DNA of 64,000 nucleotides from Paenibacillus sp. FSL K6-0276 (GCF_037977235.1 NZ_CP150276.1:6014001-6078000); one strand, 5' to 3'. Positions 9,241 to 18,608 are shown, counted from the stretch's first letter. The notes: a model not told the origin generated them from the letters alone. Numbers and translations are program-made.

Positions 9241-9612
9241 AGTCGCATTCCCATTGCTGCAAATGATACAGCAGCGGAAGAATCGTTATGTATTGAAGCG
9301 AGGTATTGCATTCCAAAATCGTCTAAGGCAATCCTACTCCTCTGGTGGGCTAATCGCTGTAAAGTATGTATTCATCTCTTGGTCTATAAAAGATATTTGA
9401 GCGCTTTCTGTTAGTTCTAGTTCTAAAGTTAGTTCTAGTTCTAAGGATTGTGCATATTTCAATTCTTTCTTAATTCTGTTTAACCTCACTATCTTTAATG
9501 ACATTTTTCACCCTTCATGCGTTAAACACCTATGTAATATATTATAGATAGAAGACATTAAAAGAGTTGATGAGTAACTTTCAGAAAAGTATGAATTTAT
9601 ACATAAACAAAC
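9241..9612. other. Intergenic with a short tandem repeat
   Basis: Contains two copies of TTAGTTCTAGTTCTAA (9411-9426 and 9429-9444, period 18). Otherwise no gene or regulatory site was recognised; the promoter of the receptor gene should lie at the left end. Confidence 0.4.
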
Positions 9613-9616
9613 GCAA

Positions 9617-9645
9617 AAAAGCATCATCACATGGGATGATGCTTT
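9617..9645 (-). terminator. Terminator of the response-regulator gene
   Basis: Stem AAAGCATCATC ... GATGATGCTTT; on the minus strand it is followed by a T-rich tail (TTTTTTGCG), just downstream of the regulator stop at 9658. Confidence 0.8.
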
Positions 9646-9657
9646 TTCCTCACTCTT

Positions 9658-10368
9658 CTATCCTTTGGAGACAAATTTATATCCTATGCCCCAAACCGTT
9701 TTAATATATTTCGGTTCTTTAGGATTGATCTCGACTTTTTTGCGCAAATTAGCAATATGAACGTCCATTGCTCTCTCTGTAACAAACGAATCAAACCCCC
9801 GTAATTCATTGAGTAACTCTTCTCTACTAAAGACCTTTTCTTCATTAGTAATAAACAATCGCATAATCTCAAATTCAGAAAAGGTTGTTTCAACAAAGAA
9901 ACTATTCACGTAGATCGCTCTTTTCTCGACATCAAGCATAATCGCTTCGCCATTACAACTTAGCGTCGTTGCAATCTCATCCTTGACCTCTGATGTAGAC
10001 TGATAAAAATGAGTTCGTCTAATCATCGCACCGATTTTCGCTGTTAATTCTCTCATACTAAATGGTTTGCAAATGTAATCATCTGCACCTGCCAATAAAG
10101 CATCCACTCGTTCAGATACTTCTGTTTTCATTGAATCGACCAGGATAGGTACGGTTGAAAAACTGCGTAATTCATTACATAATTCAATTCCGCTTGTATC
10201 TGGTAACATCATATCCAAGAGGATAACATCGGGTGAGAACTCTTTAGCCAAATCAATCCCTTTGCGGCCGTTGTCAGCCGTCTGTACATCAAACCCCTCT
10301 TCAGACAAATACATCGCTAACATTTCACCCATAATCTGATCGTCTTCTATTATTAATATTTTGTACAT
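9658..10368 (-). CDS. OmpR/PhoB-family response regulator
   Basis: 236 residues from ATG at 10368, which follows GTGAGGGATG; a GTG four codons upstream is possible. The receiver domain (about 1-115) has the acidic pair in IIEDD, phospho-acceptor Asp in VILLDMMLPD (about 51), and Lys in CKPFSM. One oddity is a Val-Asp in place of the usual Thr/Ser-Ala after beta-4 (ILVDSMKTE). The C-terminal winged helix (about 140-236) carries ERAMDVHIANLRKK. It lies 165 bases downstream of the hybrid kinase on the same strand, so the kinase is the natural partner by position. Confidence 0.9.
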   Translation of the reverse strand: MYKILIIEDDQIMGEMLAMYLSEEGFDVQTADNGRKGIDLAKEFSPDVILLDMMLPDTSGIELCNELRSFSTVPILVDSMKTEVSERVDALLAGADDYICKPFSMRELTAKIGAMIRRTHFYQSTSEVKDEIATTLSCNGEAIMLDVEKRAIYVNSFFVETTFSEFEIMRLFITNEEKVFSREELLNELRGFDSFVTERAMDVHIANLRKKVEINPKEPKYIKTVWGIGYKFVSKG

Positions 10369-10532
10369 AACATCCCTCACTTTTCCCAGAGAAACAATAT
10401 TAATAAACGATTTACTAGAAAATATTTCTTAATACTCTCCTAGAATTTTCCTCATATTTTGTCGAATAATCAGATATTTATACTTTATTATAAGCATTTA
10501 TTCAGGGAAATGTTAGGGATTTTGTCTGCTAA
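10369..10532. other. Kinase-regulator gap, nothing recognised
   Basis: AT-rich gap of 164 bases. It could hold a promoter for the regulator, but no convincing -35/-10 pair or terminator was identified. Confidence 0.3.
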
Positions 10533-13442
10533 TCATAAAATTTCATGTACTAGAGCTAACACATCATTTAATTGTTGCCGAAGCTCCTTCATATATTCTT
10601 GATACCTTTTCAAATCTATTGAGTTGTTAAGCTTTTCTTCAAACTGTTTAGAAGCTATAAATAGTCTTTCCGCTGAAAGATTCCCCGCAACTCCGCTTAG
10701 TGTATGAATCATCCGTTTAGCTGTAGAGTAATCCTCCGTTCGTATCGTTTCCTGAAGTTGATCAACAAAACTTACATATTCCCACGCAAACGTTTTAAGC
10801 ATATGGTGATAAATTGGTATTTTCCCATCCAGTCGCTCCATAGCTTTGGGAATATCTAGGTAGGGTAGTGGGACATATTCGCTTAGCATATCTTTCAGTA
10901 CTTTAGGATCAATTGGCTTAGTAAGCACACCTTTCATCCCTACGCGATAGCAATTGTTGTGCTCCTCTTTGACGACGCTTGCTGTCATCGCCACGATGGG
11001 TAGGCTTTTATACCGTTTATCCTGGCGAACAAGCAAAGTCGCCTCACAACCATCCATCTCTGGCATATGAACGTCCATTAAGATGAGATCCCATCTTGTT
11101 CCATCCAGATTTTTCAATACTTCATGCCCATTTCTAGCAATCGTGACCGAAAATCCATGGTCTTGTAACAATTCCACTGCTACTTGTTGATTAATCTCAT
11201 GATCCTCTGCTAAGAGTATCTTTCCTTTATAACCGCTGATAAGAAAATCATCCTTGTGCACAAGCTGGTTAGTTACAAAACACGACTCTTTTTTTTGCTC
11301 AAAAGCCGCTTGAAGAGACCTAAATAAATCAATTCGATTGATCGGTTTTATCAGGACCGCATTAGGCTGTACTGCCTTTTCAATCCTCGCTAATTCATCC
11401 CTTCCGTATTCTGTCGTCATTGCAATAGTTATACTATTGCTCCCCCGCATAAGTGCTGCCAGACGACTTAAAGTCTCTACTCCATACATATCCTCCGCTT
11501 CCATATCGAGAAAGATAAAGCTATATGTAATTTCTCCCGCTTGCTGCTCCAAGTGATGGATTGCCTCCTGCCAACCAGTCAAGCATGTCGGAGATAAGTC
11601 CAAGGATTTCACTATATTAGCTAGATTATTCCGCATCCTCTCATGATCCTCTACGATCAAGACTGGCAGATCCCCATATCCTTGATTCAGATAGAGGTTA
11701 TTCCCTCTCTGATTTGATGATATTTCAAAAGGTAGAGTAAATGAAAAAACACTTCCCTTGCCTAATTCACTAGAAGCATCTAATCTACCACCCATCATCT
11801 TAATCAGATTTTGTGAGATCACCAGCCCAAGCCCTGTTCCCCCATACCTTCTACTCGTTGAATCATCTGCTTGTGTAAAGGGTTCATATAGAGTGAGTAT
11901 CTGTTCTGCCGTCAATCCGACCCCTGTATCTTCAACAACAAAACGTAGGAACATCTCATGCTGTAGCTGATATTCCACCGTTATGCTTAGAGAAACAAAT
12001 CCACGTTCCGTAAACTTGATCGCGTTGCTGCACAAATTTAGCAATACTTGCTCAAGACGATGCGGGTCCCCAATTAATTCCATGGGTATTTCAGACTCAG
12101 TCTCGATAATGATTTCCAACTGCTTTGTCCCCAAATAAATTCCTAGCATATCAGATAGCCGTCGTACAATCTCCTCGGGATAAAAGGCCACTTTCTCTAT
12201 ATCCAGCTTCCCTGCTTCTATCTTGGAAAAGTCCAGAATTTCATTAATTAATCGCAATAATACATGGGACGAAGTATAAATCTTCCCTTGATAGTCTTGT
12301 TGCTTAACCGTCATTTTTGTTTTTTGCATTAACTCTGACAAGCCGATAATCCCATTCATTGGAGTCCGAATCTCATGGCTCATCCTGGCAAGAAAATGTG
12401 TCTTTGCCTTGTTAGCCTCTTCAGCTTCTTCTTTTGCTTGTACCAGCTCCGCCTGTATCCGTCTTTGCCCATTCAACATGTAATTTAGTAATAAATACAG
12501 CAAACTTACAACAATACATACAGAAATCACATTTATGATAAGGGATAGTCTTTGAGCATTATTTAATTGTTTTAACGCTTCGCTAGTAGGCAGTGCAGTT
12601 GCAACCGACCAACCAGAGTAAGGTACAGGGGCATATCCTATGTATTCTTTGTGATCGTTAACAGTAGCAATTTGTAACCCTTTCTCGCCAGCAATCATCT
12701 CTCCGCCTATATTGCCCAGACCACCTGGTTGCTCCGAAAGTTTGTCCTTACCAACCAGCTCTTGTCTGGGGTGATACATAATTGTGCCATTCTTTGAAAG
12801 TAAAATGGTATACCCGGTTTGACCGATTGGGTAAGCTTCCATGATGCTTGGAATGTCATCCAACAATAGATCAACAGCTATAAAGCCAAGTACGACTTCG
12901 TTTTCTACGATTTTTAGAATAGCACTAGTGACAAGCCTTCCCGTTATATAATCTATGTACGGCTCTGTAAAGGTGACCTCTTCTGAACTAAGATCATCTT
13001 TAAACCATGGACGTTCCTGAGTGTTCCAGTCCGACGTTGCTACTGCACCTTCACTTCCAATTAAAGAGTTTGCTGTTTTGCTCACAACCCATACAAATTC
13101 CACATTGTTATCCAACGCCTTAATTGCATCCAATTCTGAGGATACATCTTTATAATTAGTGTTGGTACGTACGTCGCTTATTGATTGTGCCGTTTTCAAA
13201 TAATTAATGATCGTACGGTTCGTACTCATTTGCCGAACCATAGCTCCTTTTTGCATAAAAAAAGCATTCATCTGATCTGCCAGAGCTTTACTTTGTAATG
13301 TTAGCTTGCTCTCAATTTCATCCTTTATTATCTTGTTTGTTTGTGACAATACAATGTTTCCCGTTAGGACAAAGGCTATAACAATCGTAATTAATATCAA
13401 ATAAGTCAACTTTTTCGCATAATTTTCTTCAAAAATTTTCAT
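10533..13442 (-). CDS. Hybrid sensor histidine kinase (dCache-HisKA-HATPase-REC-REC-Hpt)
   Basis: 969 residues. Membrane helix about 12-32, extracellular dCache-like sensor about 35-285, second helix about 298-320, then a coiled linker. HisKA has the phospho-His in ARMSHEIRTPMNG (about 356). The HATPase shows the N box (LCSNAIKF, about 465), DTGVGL and GGTGLGLVIS. A first receiver (about 587-705) keeps an Asp in FLDMEAED but lacks some canonical residues. A second full receiver (about 737-855) has LMDVHMPEMDG and LTKPID. The C-terminal Hpt carries HTLSGVAGN (His about 907). This is a complete intramolecular phosphorelay, likely ending on the adjacent OmpR-type regulator. Confidence 0.92.
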   Translation of the reverse strand: MKIFEENYAKKLTYLILITIVIAFVLTGNIVLSQTNKIIKDEIESKLTLQSKALADQMNAFFMQKGAMVRQMSTNRTIINYLKTAQSISDVRTNTNYKDVSSELDAIKALDNNVEFVWVVSKTANSLIGSEGAVATSDWNTQERPWFKDDLSSEEVTFTEPYIDYITGRLVTSAILKIVENEVVLGFIAVDLLLDDIPSIMEAYPIGQTGYTILLSKNGTIMYHPRQELVGKDKLSEQPGGLGNIGGEMIAGEKGLQIATVNDHKEYIGYAPVPYSGWSVATALPTSEALKQLNNAQRLSLIINVISVCIVVSLLYLLLNYMLNGQRRIQAELVQAKEEAEEANKAKTHFLARMSHEIRTPMNGIIGLSELMQKTKMTVKQQDYQGKIYTSSHVLLRLINEILDFSKIEAGKLDIEKVAFYPEEIVRRLSDMLGIYLGTKQLEIIIETESEIPMELIGDPHRLEQVLLNLCSNAIKFTERGFVSLSITVEYQLQHEMFLRFVVEDTGVGLTAEQILTLYEPFTQADDSTSRRYGGTGLGLVISQNLIKMMGGRLDASSELGKGSVFSFTLPFEISSNQRGNNLYLNQGYGDLPVLIVEDHERMRNNLANIVKSLDLSPTCLTGWQEAIHHLEQQAGEITYSFIFLDMEAEDMYGVETLSRLAALMRGSNSITIAMTTEYGRDELARIEKAVQPNAVLIKPINRIDLFRSLQAAFEQKKESCFVTNQLVHKDDFLISGYKGKILLAEDHEINQQVAVELLQDHGFSVTIARNGHEVLKNLDGTRWDLILMDVHMPEMDGCEATLLVRQDKRYKSLPIVAMTASVVKEEHNNCYRVGMKGVLTKPIDPKVLKDMLSEYVPLPYLDIPKAMERLDGKIPIYHHMLKTFAWEYVSFVDQLQETIRTEDYSTAKRMIHTLSGVAGNLSAERLFIASKQFEEKLNNSIDLKRYQEYMKELRQQLNDVLALVHEIL

Positions 13443-13841
13443 GATTTACCCCTTTATTTGTGCATGCTTCAAAGTAAGAATACTATGATGTGCCAGGGAG
13501 CACTACTCTTTATTACTAAAGGTCTATTTCATTTACGGATAGACTCCTTTGTGCGGTTATTATATAGTTCAAAATTATTTTTCGTGGTTGATACTGTTCT
13601 AGATCCTGCGCAGATACAAGGTCAGTTAACTAACTATCTAAGTTCTGTCATATCGGGCTGCTTCCAGGGGTTTGGTGACGATCATCTTTTTCTTTGTAGA
13701 TTATAAGGGAGCTAGCAAGACAAAACTCGGGAGCAGTACATGGAAACCGTCCGAATTAAACAATGACCAAATCATATTCAGGCTGGTTAGCTCCGTATTG
13801 GACCGATACATCAAAATCACACCATGCAAGAGATTAAGTCC
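13443..13841. other. Chromosome-island junction flank, nothing recognised
   Basis: Region between the kinase start and the outermost attachment site. Short ORFs are present, but none has a convincing ribosome site or recognisable family. If the island were absent, this sequence would directly follow rlmH. Confidence 0.35.
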
Positions 13842-13894
13842 AAAATTTCGCCCTACTTATGATAAGGTTCAGCTTAACGAGTTATCGGCGAAAA
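13842..13894. repeat. SCC-like attachment site a (outermost, distal junction)
   Basis: Read on the minus strand it ends GCT GAA CCT TAT CAT AAG TAG, encoding A-E-P-Y-H-K-stop, the same as the rlmH C-terminus (G-E-P-Y-H-K). The following GGCGAAATTTT is also identical to the sequence after the real rlmH stop. It is in direct orientation with rlmH. The arm on the other side (AGCTTAACGAG...) belongs to the neighbouring module and resembles that of site d. It marks the distal end of the 36-kb island. Confidence 0.85.
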
Positions 13895-13901
13895 ATGCGA
13901 A

Positions 13902-13926
13902 AAGGAGCTGTCGCGGTCAGCTCCTT
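13902..13926. terminator. Hairpin next to attachment site a
   Basis: Perfect 9-bp stem AAGGAGCTG/CAGCTCCTT with a 7-base loop. No strong T-run on either side; possibly a terminator for module a-b, or part of its end structure. Confidence 0.5.
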
Positions 13927-14024
13927 AGTACTATGATCAATTCAATTCAATTCAGAGAGAGAGGTTGTTGTTAATTTAATCCGTCTCATTTTTTCTCCAA
14001 TACGGACAGCACTCTTTGTTCGGA

Positions 14025-15584
14025 TCAAAAATCGCGGAGTTGGTCAGTATATTCCCACAGCGCATGTTCATCAATTTCGATCTGAATCGCCTGCAGTTCC
14101 TTAACAAGCCCGGATATAAGCGGAGTTACGGCACCAAAAATCTCCTCTCGTTCCTCAGTAAAAATAAACAACTTGCGCTTGTCTAGTTTGTTGAACCCTT
14201 CGATATAGGTGGAAAAGATGTGTTCGAGCTGCAGCTGCACGTCCTGGGAGGACATATCACTTGTTTGCGCCTGAGCCGCAAACTCCCGCAGTTGCCCGCG
14301 TATCTGTTTATACAGCGAGGCAGCCTTTTTCGCTTGTGCAGGTGTAATTCCTTCTCGACCGTCCCACGCCCGAAAAGGGTTATCGAGATTATCGGCTAGC
14401 CATTCCGGCTTGCGAGGTTGGCGAATGGACAAATCCAGACCTTGCTTCGCTGCTTGTTTGTAGGCTTGCTTGATCGTCTTGGCAGCATCATCCGGCAAGC
14501 TGGTCAACCACAACGTGTTCAGCTGAGGCAACTGATGCGGATGTGGAAAATGCTCGCCTGAAAAGCCAAACATGTCCACCGTCGTGAGCATTTGAAGCTG
14601 TTCGAGCTTGTACAGCTGCTCCATACCACGGATGTAGCCTGGCTTGCCCCACATACGTAAGCTCTGTAGCGAAGGAAACCGATCGATGACGTCTCCCAGA
14701 TCGATGTCATCGGCAGAGTACAGCTCCAGCACAGACAAATGCTTGAGACCCCACAAGAAACGATAGGACTTCACCGCCTCGCCATTCAATCGAAGCGTGA
14801 TACCGCGCCCTTCCCGCTCGTGCTTGATATAAACATCATGCTGCAAACTTCCTTCAAACGTCATCCGATCCATGTCGTTAGGAGCAAGCAGCTCATGGAT
14901 GTTTTGCGGCTTCATTGTGATTTCTGTGATGAGCGTGTGCTGCAAATCAATCCGTTCCACGGCTGTCTTGAGTTCCAGCTCCAGCTTGTAGATAAAATCA
15001 TGCGTTCTTACATAGTTCTCCAGTGCAGAGCTCCAATCGAAAACAGTCAAGGATGTCAGACAAGGCAGACGATCCAATTCCGTGTAGTCGGTTAGGTCCG
15101 GGATACGGTCCAGAGAAAGCGATCGGGTGCCCCATCGCACCATGACTCCGGCAATTTCCACCTGCTGGCTGCTATCTGCCTTGCTGGCAGCTTTGAAGTT
15201 ATGTCGTTTGTTCTCTGGAATGCGTTCCCACTGTAGCTGACAATACAGCCTGCTCCCACGATTCCATTCTCCGTAGCTTCTCGGCTGCTCTTCCACAAGG
15301 ATCTCAAAATTTCCAATATAGGTAAACTCCGGATGAATCGGACCTGCACTAATGAGATGATCCAGATGATCACTCCAAAAATAAAAATTGATCACAAGCG
15401 GCATTACCTGTTTCAGCTGATCAATGGAAGGAAGCTCCCTCCCGGTCCAATGCAGCATCAATGCAGCATAGCTGTCTTTTTCGTCCGGTTTGTCTGCCGG
15501 CACAATATGCGTAATCTGACTTGCGACATAAGCGTTCAATTGCGGATTCCAGAATCCGAATACATCACCTGGTTGTATCGACAT
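14025..15584 (-). CDS. Hypothetical protein with LRR-like middle part
   Basis: 519 residues from ATG at 15584, after AAAGGAGTAAC. The N-terminal 170 residues (MSIQPGDVFGFWN...) are not recognised. Residues about 175-380 show an irregular Leu-rich pattern with repeats such as FLWGLKHLSVLELYS and FPSLQSLRMWG, suggesting leucine-rich-repeat-type strands. The last 130 residues are helical and charged. No signal peptide or membrane segment, so it is probably cytosolic. The start overlaps the tail of a degraded upstream frame. Function unknown; some immunity-type proteins look like this, but the sequence does not prove it. Confidence 0.6.
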   Translation of the reverse strand: MSIQPGDVFGFWNPQLNAYVASQITHIVPADKPDEKDSYAALMLHWTGRELPSIDQLKQVMPLVINFYFWSDHLDHLISAGPIHPEFTYIGNFEILVEEQPRSYGEWNRGSRLYCQLQWERIPENKRHNFKAASKADSSQQVEIAGVMVRWGTRSLSLDRIPDLTDYTELDRLPCLTSLTVFDWSSALENYVRTHDFIYKLELELKTAVERIDLQHTLITEITMKPQNIHELLAPNDMDRMTFEGSLQHDVYIKHEREGRGITLRLNGEAVKSYRFLWGLKHLSVLELYSADDIDLGDVIDRFPSLQSLRMWGKPGYIRGMEQLYKLEQLQMLTTVDMFGFSGEHFPHPHQLPQLNTLWLTSLPDDAAKTIKQAYKQAAKQGLDLSIRQPRKPEWLADNLDNPFRAWDGREGITPAQAKKAASLYKQIRGQLREFAAQAQTSDMSSQDVQLQLEHIFSTYIEGFNKLDKRKLFIFTEEREEIFGAVTPLISGLVKELQAIQIEIDEHALWEYTDQLRDF

Positions 15585-15697
15585 ATGTTACTCCTTTCAG
15601 TGTTCGAATGCGGTCAATGGCAAGCTGAAGCCAACGTTCACACTCCCTGTACTTCTCCATTTCCCATAACAAGTCACCGTAACAGACCAATAGAATT
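15548..15697 (-). pseudogene. 3' fragment of a gene upstream of the LRR-like gene
   Basis: A frame without a start encodes about 49 residues with a TPR-like helix pattern (LLWEMEKYRECERWLQLA) and ends in TGA inside the next gene. An in-frame TAA lies just upstream. It looks like the surviving tail of a gene that was once translationally coupled to the LRR-like gene. Confidence 0.4.
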
Positions 15698-15815
15698 TAT
15701 GTATCCACTCACTTTCCGCACCCTTGGAATGCTGCAATGAAAGGATTCTCGGTTGTGCTACTTATTCGGTTGATTCTCCACCGCGCAGCGGTTTCGTTCT
15801 TTTTATTTTGAACAG

Positions 15816-16418
15816 TTACTTTATTTTAGTTAATTCAGTAATGTATTCAGTAATCTTTTGCTCAATTTCATCTTTACGTTCATTTAAATTTGGATACAGT
15901 CCGGTTTCGGTATTGCCAATCATGCCAAACAGTGCAATAAATCTCCACTCATTTGCACTTTTAATATCATTGTCTTGTAAATCTCTTTCGATATTTTCTT
16001 TTCTAATTACACTTTCATAAGTAAACCTTTCACGACGTTTTGCTTCTCTTGTTTTTGTATCCTCTGGTGTACCGATTTTAGTGGGCGTTAGAAAATGATT
16101 ATTAATTATTTCAATTATTTTCTGTGCCTCATCAAGTTTATTCTGTTCTTTTAAAAGTCGAATTTCCAGTCCACACATAGCATGAATAAAGTCCCAAACA
16201 TTGTAATTTTGATCAAAAACTACATCATGAGTAAATGAAATGCATTTTAAAGATAGCTGAGGCTCACCATGTACATAAAGCCAATAAGCAAGATGACTAA
16301 GATTTTGGATATCTGCACCGCTTTTAAAAGAGCATTTTTTTATCAATTTTTTACATAAGCTTACAACCTTTTTTTTAGGGCATTGCTCCATTATTTGTTC
16401 AAAAATTTGCGTATCCAT
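15816..16418 (-). CDS. Hypothetical helical protein (possibly DUF6707-like)
   Basis: 200 residues from ATG at 16418, chosen because GAAAGGAAAG lies just upstream. The open frame runs further 5' but there it is only the antisense of a transposase fragment. The protein is helical with TPR-like spacing: cysteines and lysines near the N-terminus (CPKKKVVSLCKKLIKKC), a HLAYWLYVHGEPQLSL segment, and a C-terminal FIALFGMIGNTETGLYPNL. I recall similar short proteins under DUF6707 but cannot verify this. The AT-rich codon use differs from the LRR-like neighbour, suggesting a separate origin. Confidence 0.6.
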   Translation of the reverse strand: MDTQIFEQIMEQCPKKKVVSLCKKLIKKCSFKSGADIQNLSHLAYWLYVHGEPQLSLKCISFTHDVVFDQNYNVWDFIHAMCGLEIRLLKEQNKLDEAQKIIEIINNHFLTPTKIGTPEDTKTREAKRRERFTYESVIRKENIERDLQDNDIKSANEWRFIALFGMIGNTETGLYPNLNERKDEIEQKITEYITELTKIK

Positions 16419-16442
16419 TTTTACTTTCCTTTCAGTATATAA

Positions 16443-16829
16443 AATTTCGACCAAAGTCTGGAGATCGGATTCATCCTTGAGACCATGCAACCGGCCTTCG
16501 CCAGGCAGAAGCCAGCCATTGTGAACTGCGATCAAAGCAGCCATTTCACGAGCCCTAAATATATCGACCTCTTGAAGGAGAAAGAAGTACGTATTAGCAT
16601 GGACGGCAAAGGGCGGGCGAAGGATAACATCGTGATTGAGCGATTCTGGCGCAGCTTGAAATACAATGAAATCTATCTCCGTGACTATAAAAGTCCGCGG
16701 GAGACCCGGCAGGTTGTGAAGGGCTACATCCATCTTCACAACCACTACTTGCCCCATCAATCGCTTCAAAACCATACACCTTCTGCTGTGTATAACAAAG
16801 AAGCCGTCCTTATCCACAAGGTCATGTGA
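16443..16829 (+). pseudogene. IS3-family transposase OrfB, C-terminal fragment
   Basis: About 128 residues of the DDE integrase core are open from 16443. They include the second catalytic Asp in NCDQSSHFTS, the KGRAKDNIVIERFWRSLK block with the catalytic Glu, and the terminal HLHNHYLPHQSLQNHTPSAVY. The N-terminal two thirds, OrfA and the left inverted repeat are missing, so it cannot transpose. It sits head to head with the 200-residue hypothetical gene and may have brought or displaced its promoter. Confidence 0.8.
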
Positions 16830-17104
16830 ATCCTTTCACACCTTAACTATATCAAAATAACTGTCTTGACATCGTATAGCACCATAATGTTTCAAAACTA
16901 CTCATTTCTTGTTAAATAAGTTCAATAAGCTCTTTTGTCCCGATCATCTAGCTCCAGATAATATTAATCGTGTTGAACTTTGGCAAGCTAAATCTTAGAT
17001 TCAACGATGTTCGACCTTAAGTAAGCAGACACTTCCGAAGGGAATCTTCAATTTCTCAATTCTAAACATTTAATTTATTATTTCTGCTAAAATGACCATT
17101 CGTA
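16830..17104. other. Intergenic, nothing recognised
   Basis: AT-rich stretch after the transposase fragment. The IS end should lie near its start, but no inverted repeat can be matched without its partner. Confidence 0.35.
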
Positions 17105-18289
17105 TTAACTCAACTCATTTATAATATCACAATATGGAAAATAATGGACGCCTTCACGCTTTAGGATTTCCTCAACATAGGCTCGAAATTGATCCAATAC
17201 ATGACCCTGCAGTCGTAACCGTGCATTCATGGGAGTAGAAATCATATAGTCAATCAGAGGTTCTACTTCGGTGATTCTTAGGCTGTCCTCATAAATAAAC
17301 GGTTCAACCTCACGGAAAAAGGGCGAGAGCAGCCCGCCCGCATTGTCCAGATGAAAATTCTCAATGACGCGGTCCAGTACCTCCATTCCCGGGTCATAAG
17401 ATGTCCCCAGTTGCACCACCTCCTGCAGGTGCCGCAAGCTCATCGTCGTGGCGTAGAAGTGGCCGTCTTGTTTCATGACACGGTGTATTTCCTGGATAGC
17501 CCGCTGAATATTCTGCACATGGTAGAGCATATTGTTGGCGATTACTTTATCGAATTGTCCGTCATGGAAAGGAATTTCTTGCGCGTCCACCAACAAGAAC
17601 TTAAATTGGGGCAAGCCTTTGAGGCGGCTCCGCGCCTCCTCCAGCATTCCTTCAGACACATCCGTTAACGTGATGCGCCAACTCTTCGGAATACGATCAG
17701 CATTGCATAGCCACAAGGAACCGTCTCCGCAGCCTAGCTCAAGCAAATGAACATCCGGCTCCTGCCCAAGCTGATCGAATACCCATTTGTGCCATCCGTG
17801 TGGATTGGTACAGAATCGGTCATAGAGGTGTATTCTGGATTGTAACCGAGATGCATTCCGATACTGTTCCCCCCACTTCTGCTCCGTCTGTACGGCCTGA
17901 ATAATGTCCGCCAGATGGTTCCATCCCCCCTCGCCTAACCCGTCGGCGTCCTCCAACACCCCTCGGATCACCTTCACGACATTCTCGGTATGGAGCATCT
18001 TCTGCCGCACCACATCCAACTGAGCAAGAAGCGAGTTCCGAATCTTCCAACCTAAACCGGCCTCCGCAGCCAGAAGATCCCCGATCTCATCCAGTGACAA
18101 CCCCACATACTTCAGCGTCTGAATTTGCTGCAGCCGTCTTAGGTCATCCACTCCGTACCTTCGAACAGCTCCTGTATGCTCTTTGTCTGGAGTCAATAGT
18201 CCTATCTGGTCGTAATACCTCAAGGTTCGAAGCGTTAATCCCGTCAACTTAGACAACTGTCCAGTCGTGAAATATGTAGTTTCCTTCAT
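17105..18289 (-). CDS. MerR-family regulator fused to a SAM-dependent methyltransferase
   Basis: 394 residues from ATG at 18289, preceded by a strong GGGAGGGGGGAG site. The MerR winged helix is at residues 1-72 (TGQLSKLTGLTLRTLRYYDQ), with a dimerisation coiled coil to about 130. A class I methyltransferase domain occupies about 170-300, with motif I LLELGCGDGSLWL and a later DAQEIPFHDGQFDKVIANN block. The C-terminal 90 residues probably form the substrate lid. The design implies one protein that senses or modifies a small molecule and regulates its own expression. A MerR-type dyad lies upstream. Confidence 0.85.
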   Translation of the reverse strand: MKETTYFTTGQLSKLTGLTLRTLRYYDQIGLLTPDKEHTGAVRRYGVDDLRRLQQIQTLKYVGLSLDEIGDLLAAEAGLGWKIRNSLLAQLDVVRQKMLHTENVVKVIRGVLEDADGLGEGGWNHLADIIQAVQTEQKWGEQYRNASRLQSRIHLYDRFCTNPHGWHKWVFDQLGQEPDVHLLELGCGDGSLWLCNADRIPKSWRITLTDVSEGMLEEARSRLKGLPQFKFLLVDAQEIPFHDGQFDKVIANNMLYHVQNIQRAIQEIHRVMKQDGHFYATTMSLRHLQEVVQLGTSYDPGMEVLDRVIENFHLDNAGGLLSPFFREVEPFIYEDSLRITEVEPLIDYMISTPMNARLRLQGHVLDQFRAYVEEILKREGVHYFPYCDIINELS

Positions 18290-18317
18290 GTTTACTCCCC
18301 CCTCCCGTTTACAACTA

Positions 18318-18351
18318 GTAACGTTAAACCTAGTATATCTGGTTACGTTAC
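18318..18351 (-). promoter_or_regulatory. MerR-type operator upstream of the fusion gene
   Basis: Imperfect palindrome with arms GTAACGTTAAACC and GGTTACGTTAC around TAGTATATCT, about 29-62 bases before the start. Such a dyad in the promoter spacer is the usual MerR-family site, so autoregulation is likely. Confidence 0.6.
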
Positions 18352-18433
18352 CTGCAAGAGATTTATGTGAAACAAGAAAGACCCATCTCCTAGGAGAGTG
18401 GGCTTCGAAATAAGGCATCCTTTATGGTTAGAT

Positions 18434-18461
18434 ACTTCGCCCTACTTATGATACGGTTCCC
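18434..18461. repeat. SCC-like attachment site b
   Basis: Minus strand reads CGC GGG GAA CCG TAT CAT AAG TAG, i.e. R-G-E-P-Y-H-K-stop. This matches the genuine rlmH end for one codon more than the other copies, with a silent CCT-to-CCG change. The downstream GGCGAAG is also shared. It lies in direct orientation with rlmH and separates module a-b from module b-c. Confidence 0.85.
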
Positions 18462-18568
18462 CGCGCTGGCTGAAGCGGCAAGTTTTGCAGAAGAACGAAT
18501 TCGCGGGTCTTTGTCTCAGCTTCTTAGCAATAGTCTACTAAAGACTTGTCTAACACCCTAACTCTAAC

Positions 18569-18591
18569 GATCCACCCGAATCACCGAGCGG
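18569..18591 (-). terminator. Weak hairpin after the GT8 gene
   Basis: Short inverted repeat CGATCC ... GGATCG, 18 bases beyond the glycosyltransferase stop on the minus strand; no T-run, so only a candidate. Confidence 0.3.
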
Positions 18592-18608
18592 ATCGCTCTC
18601 ATAGACCC

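Noticed and set aside
9411..9444. CRISPR-like repeat
   Set aside because: Only two 16-base units with a 2-base gap; no spacers and no cas genes anywhere in the window.
16419..16817. N-terminal extension of the hypothetical gene at 15816
   Set aside because: The open frame there is the antisense of an IS3 transposase fragment; a ribosome site precedes the ATG at 16418.
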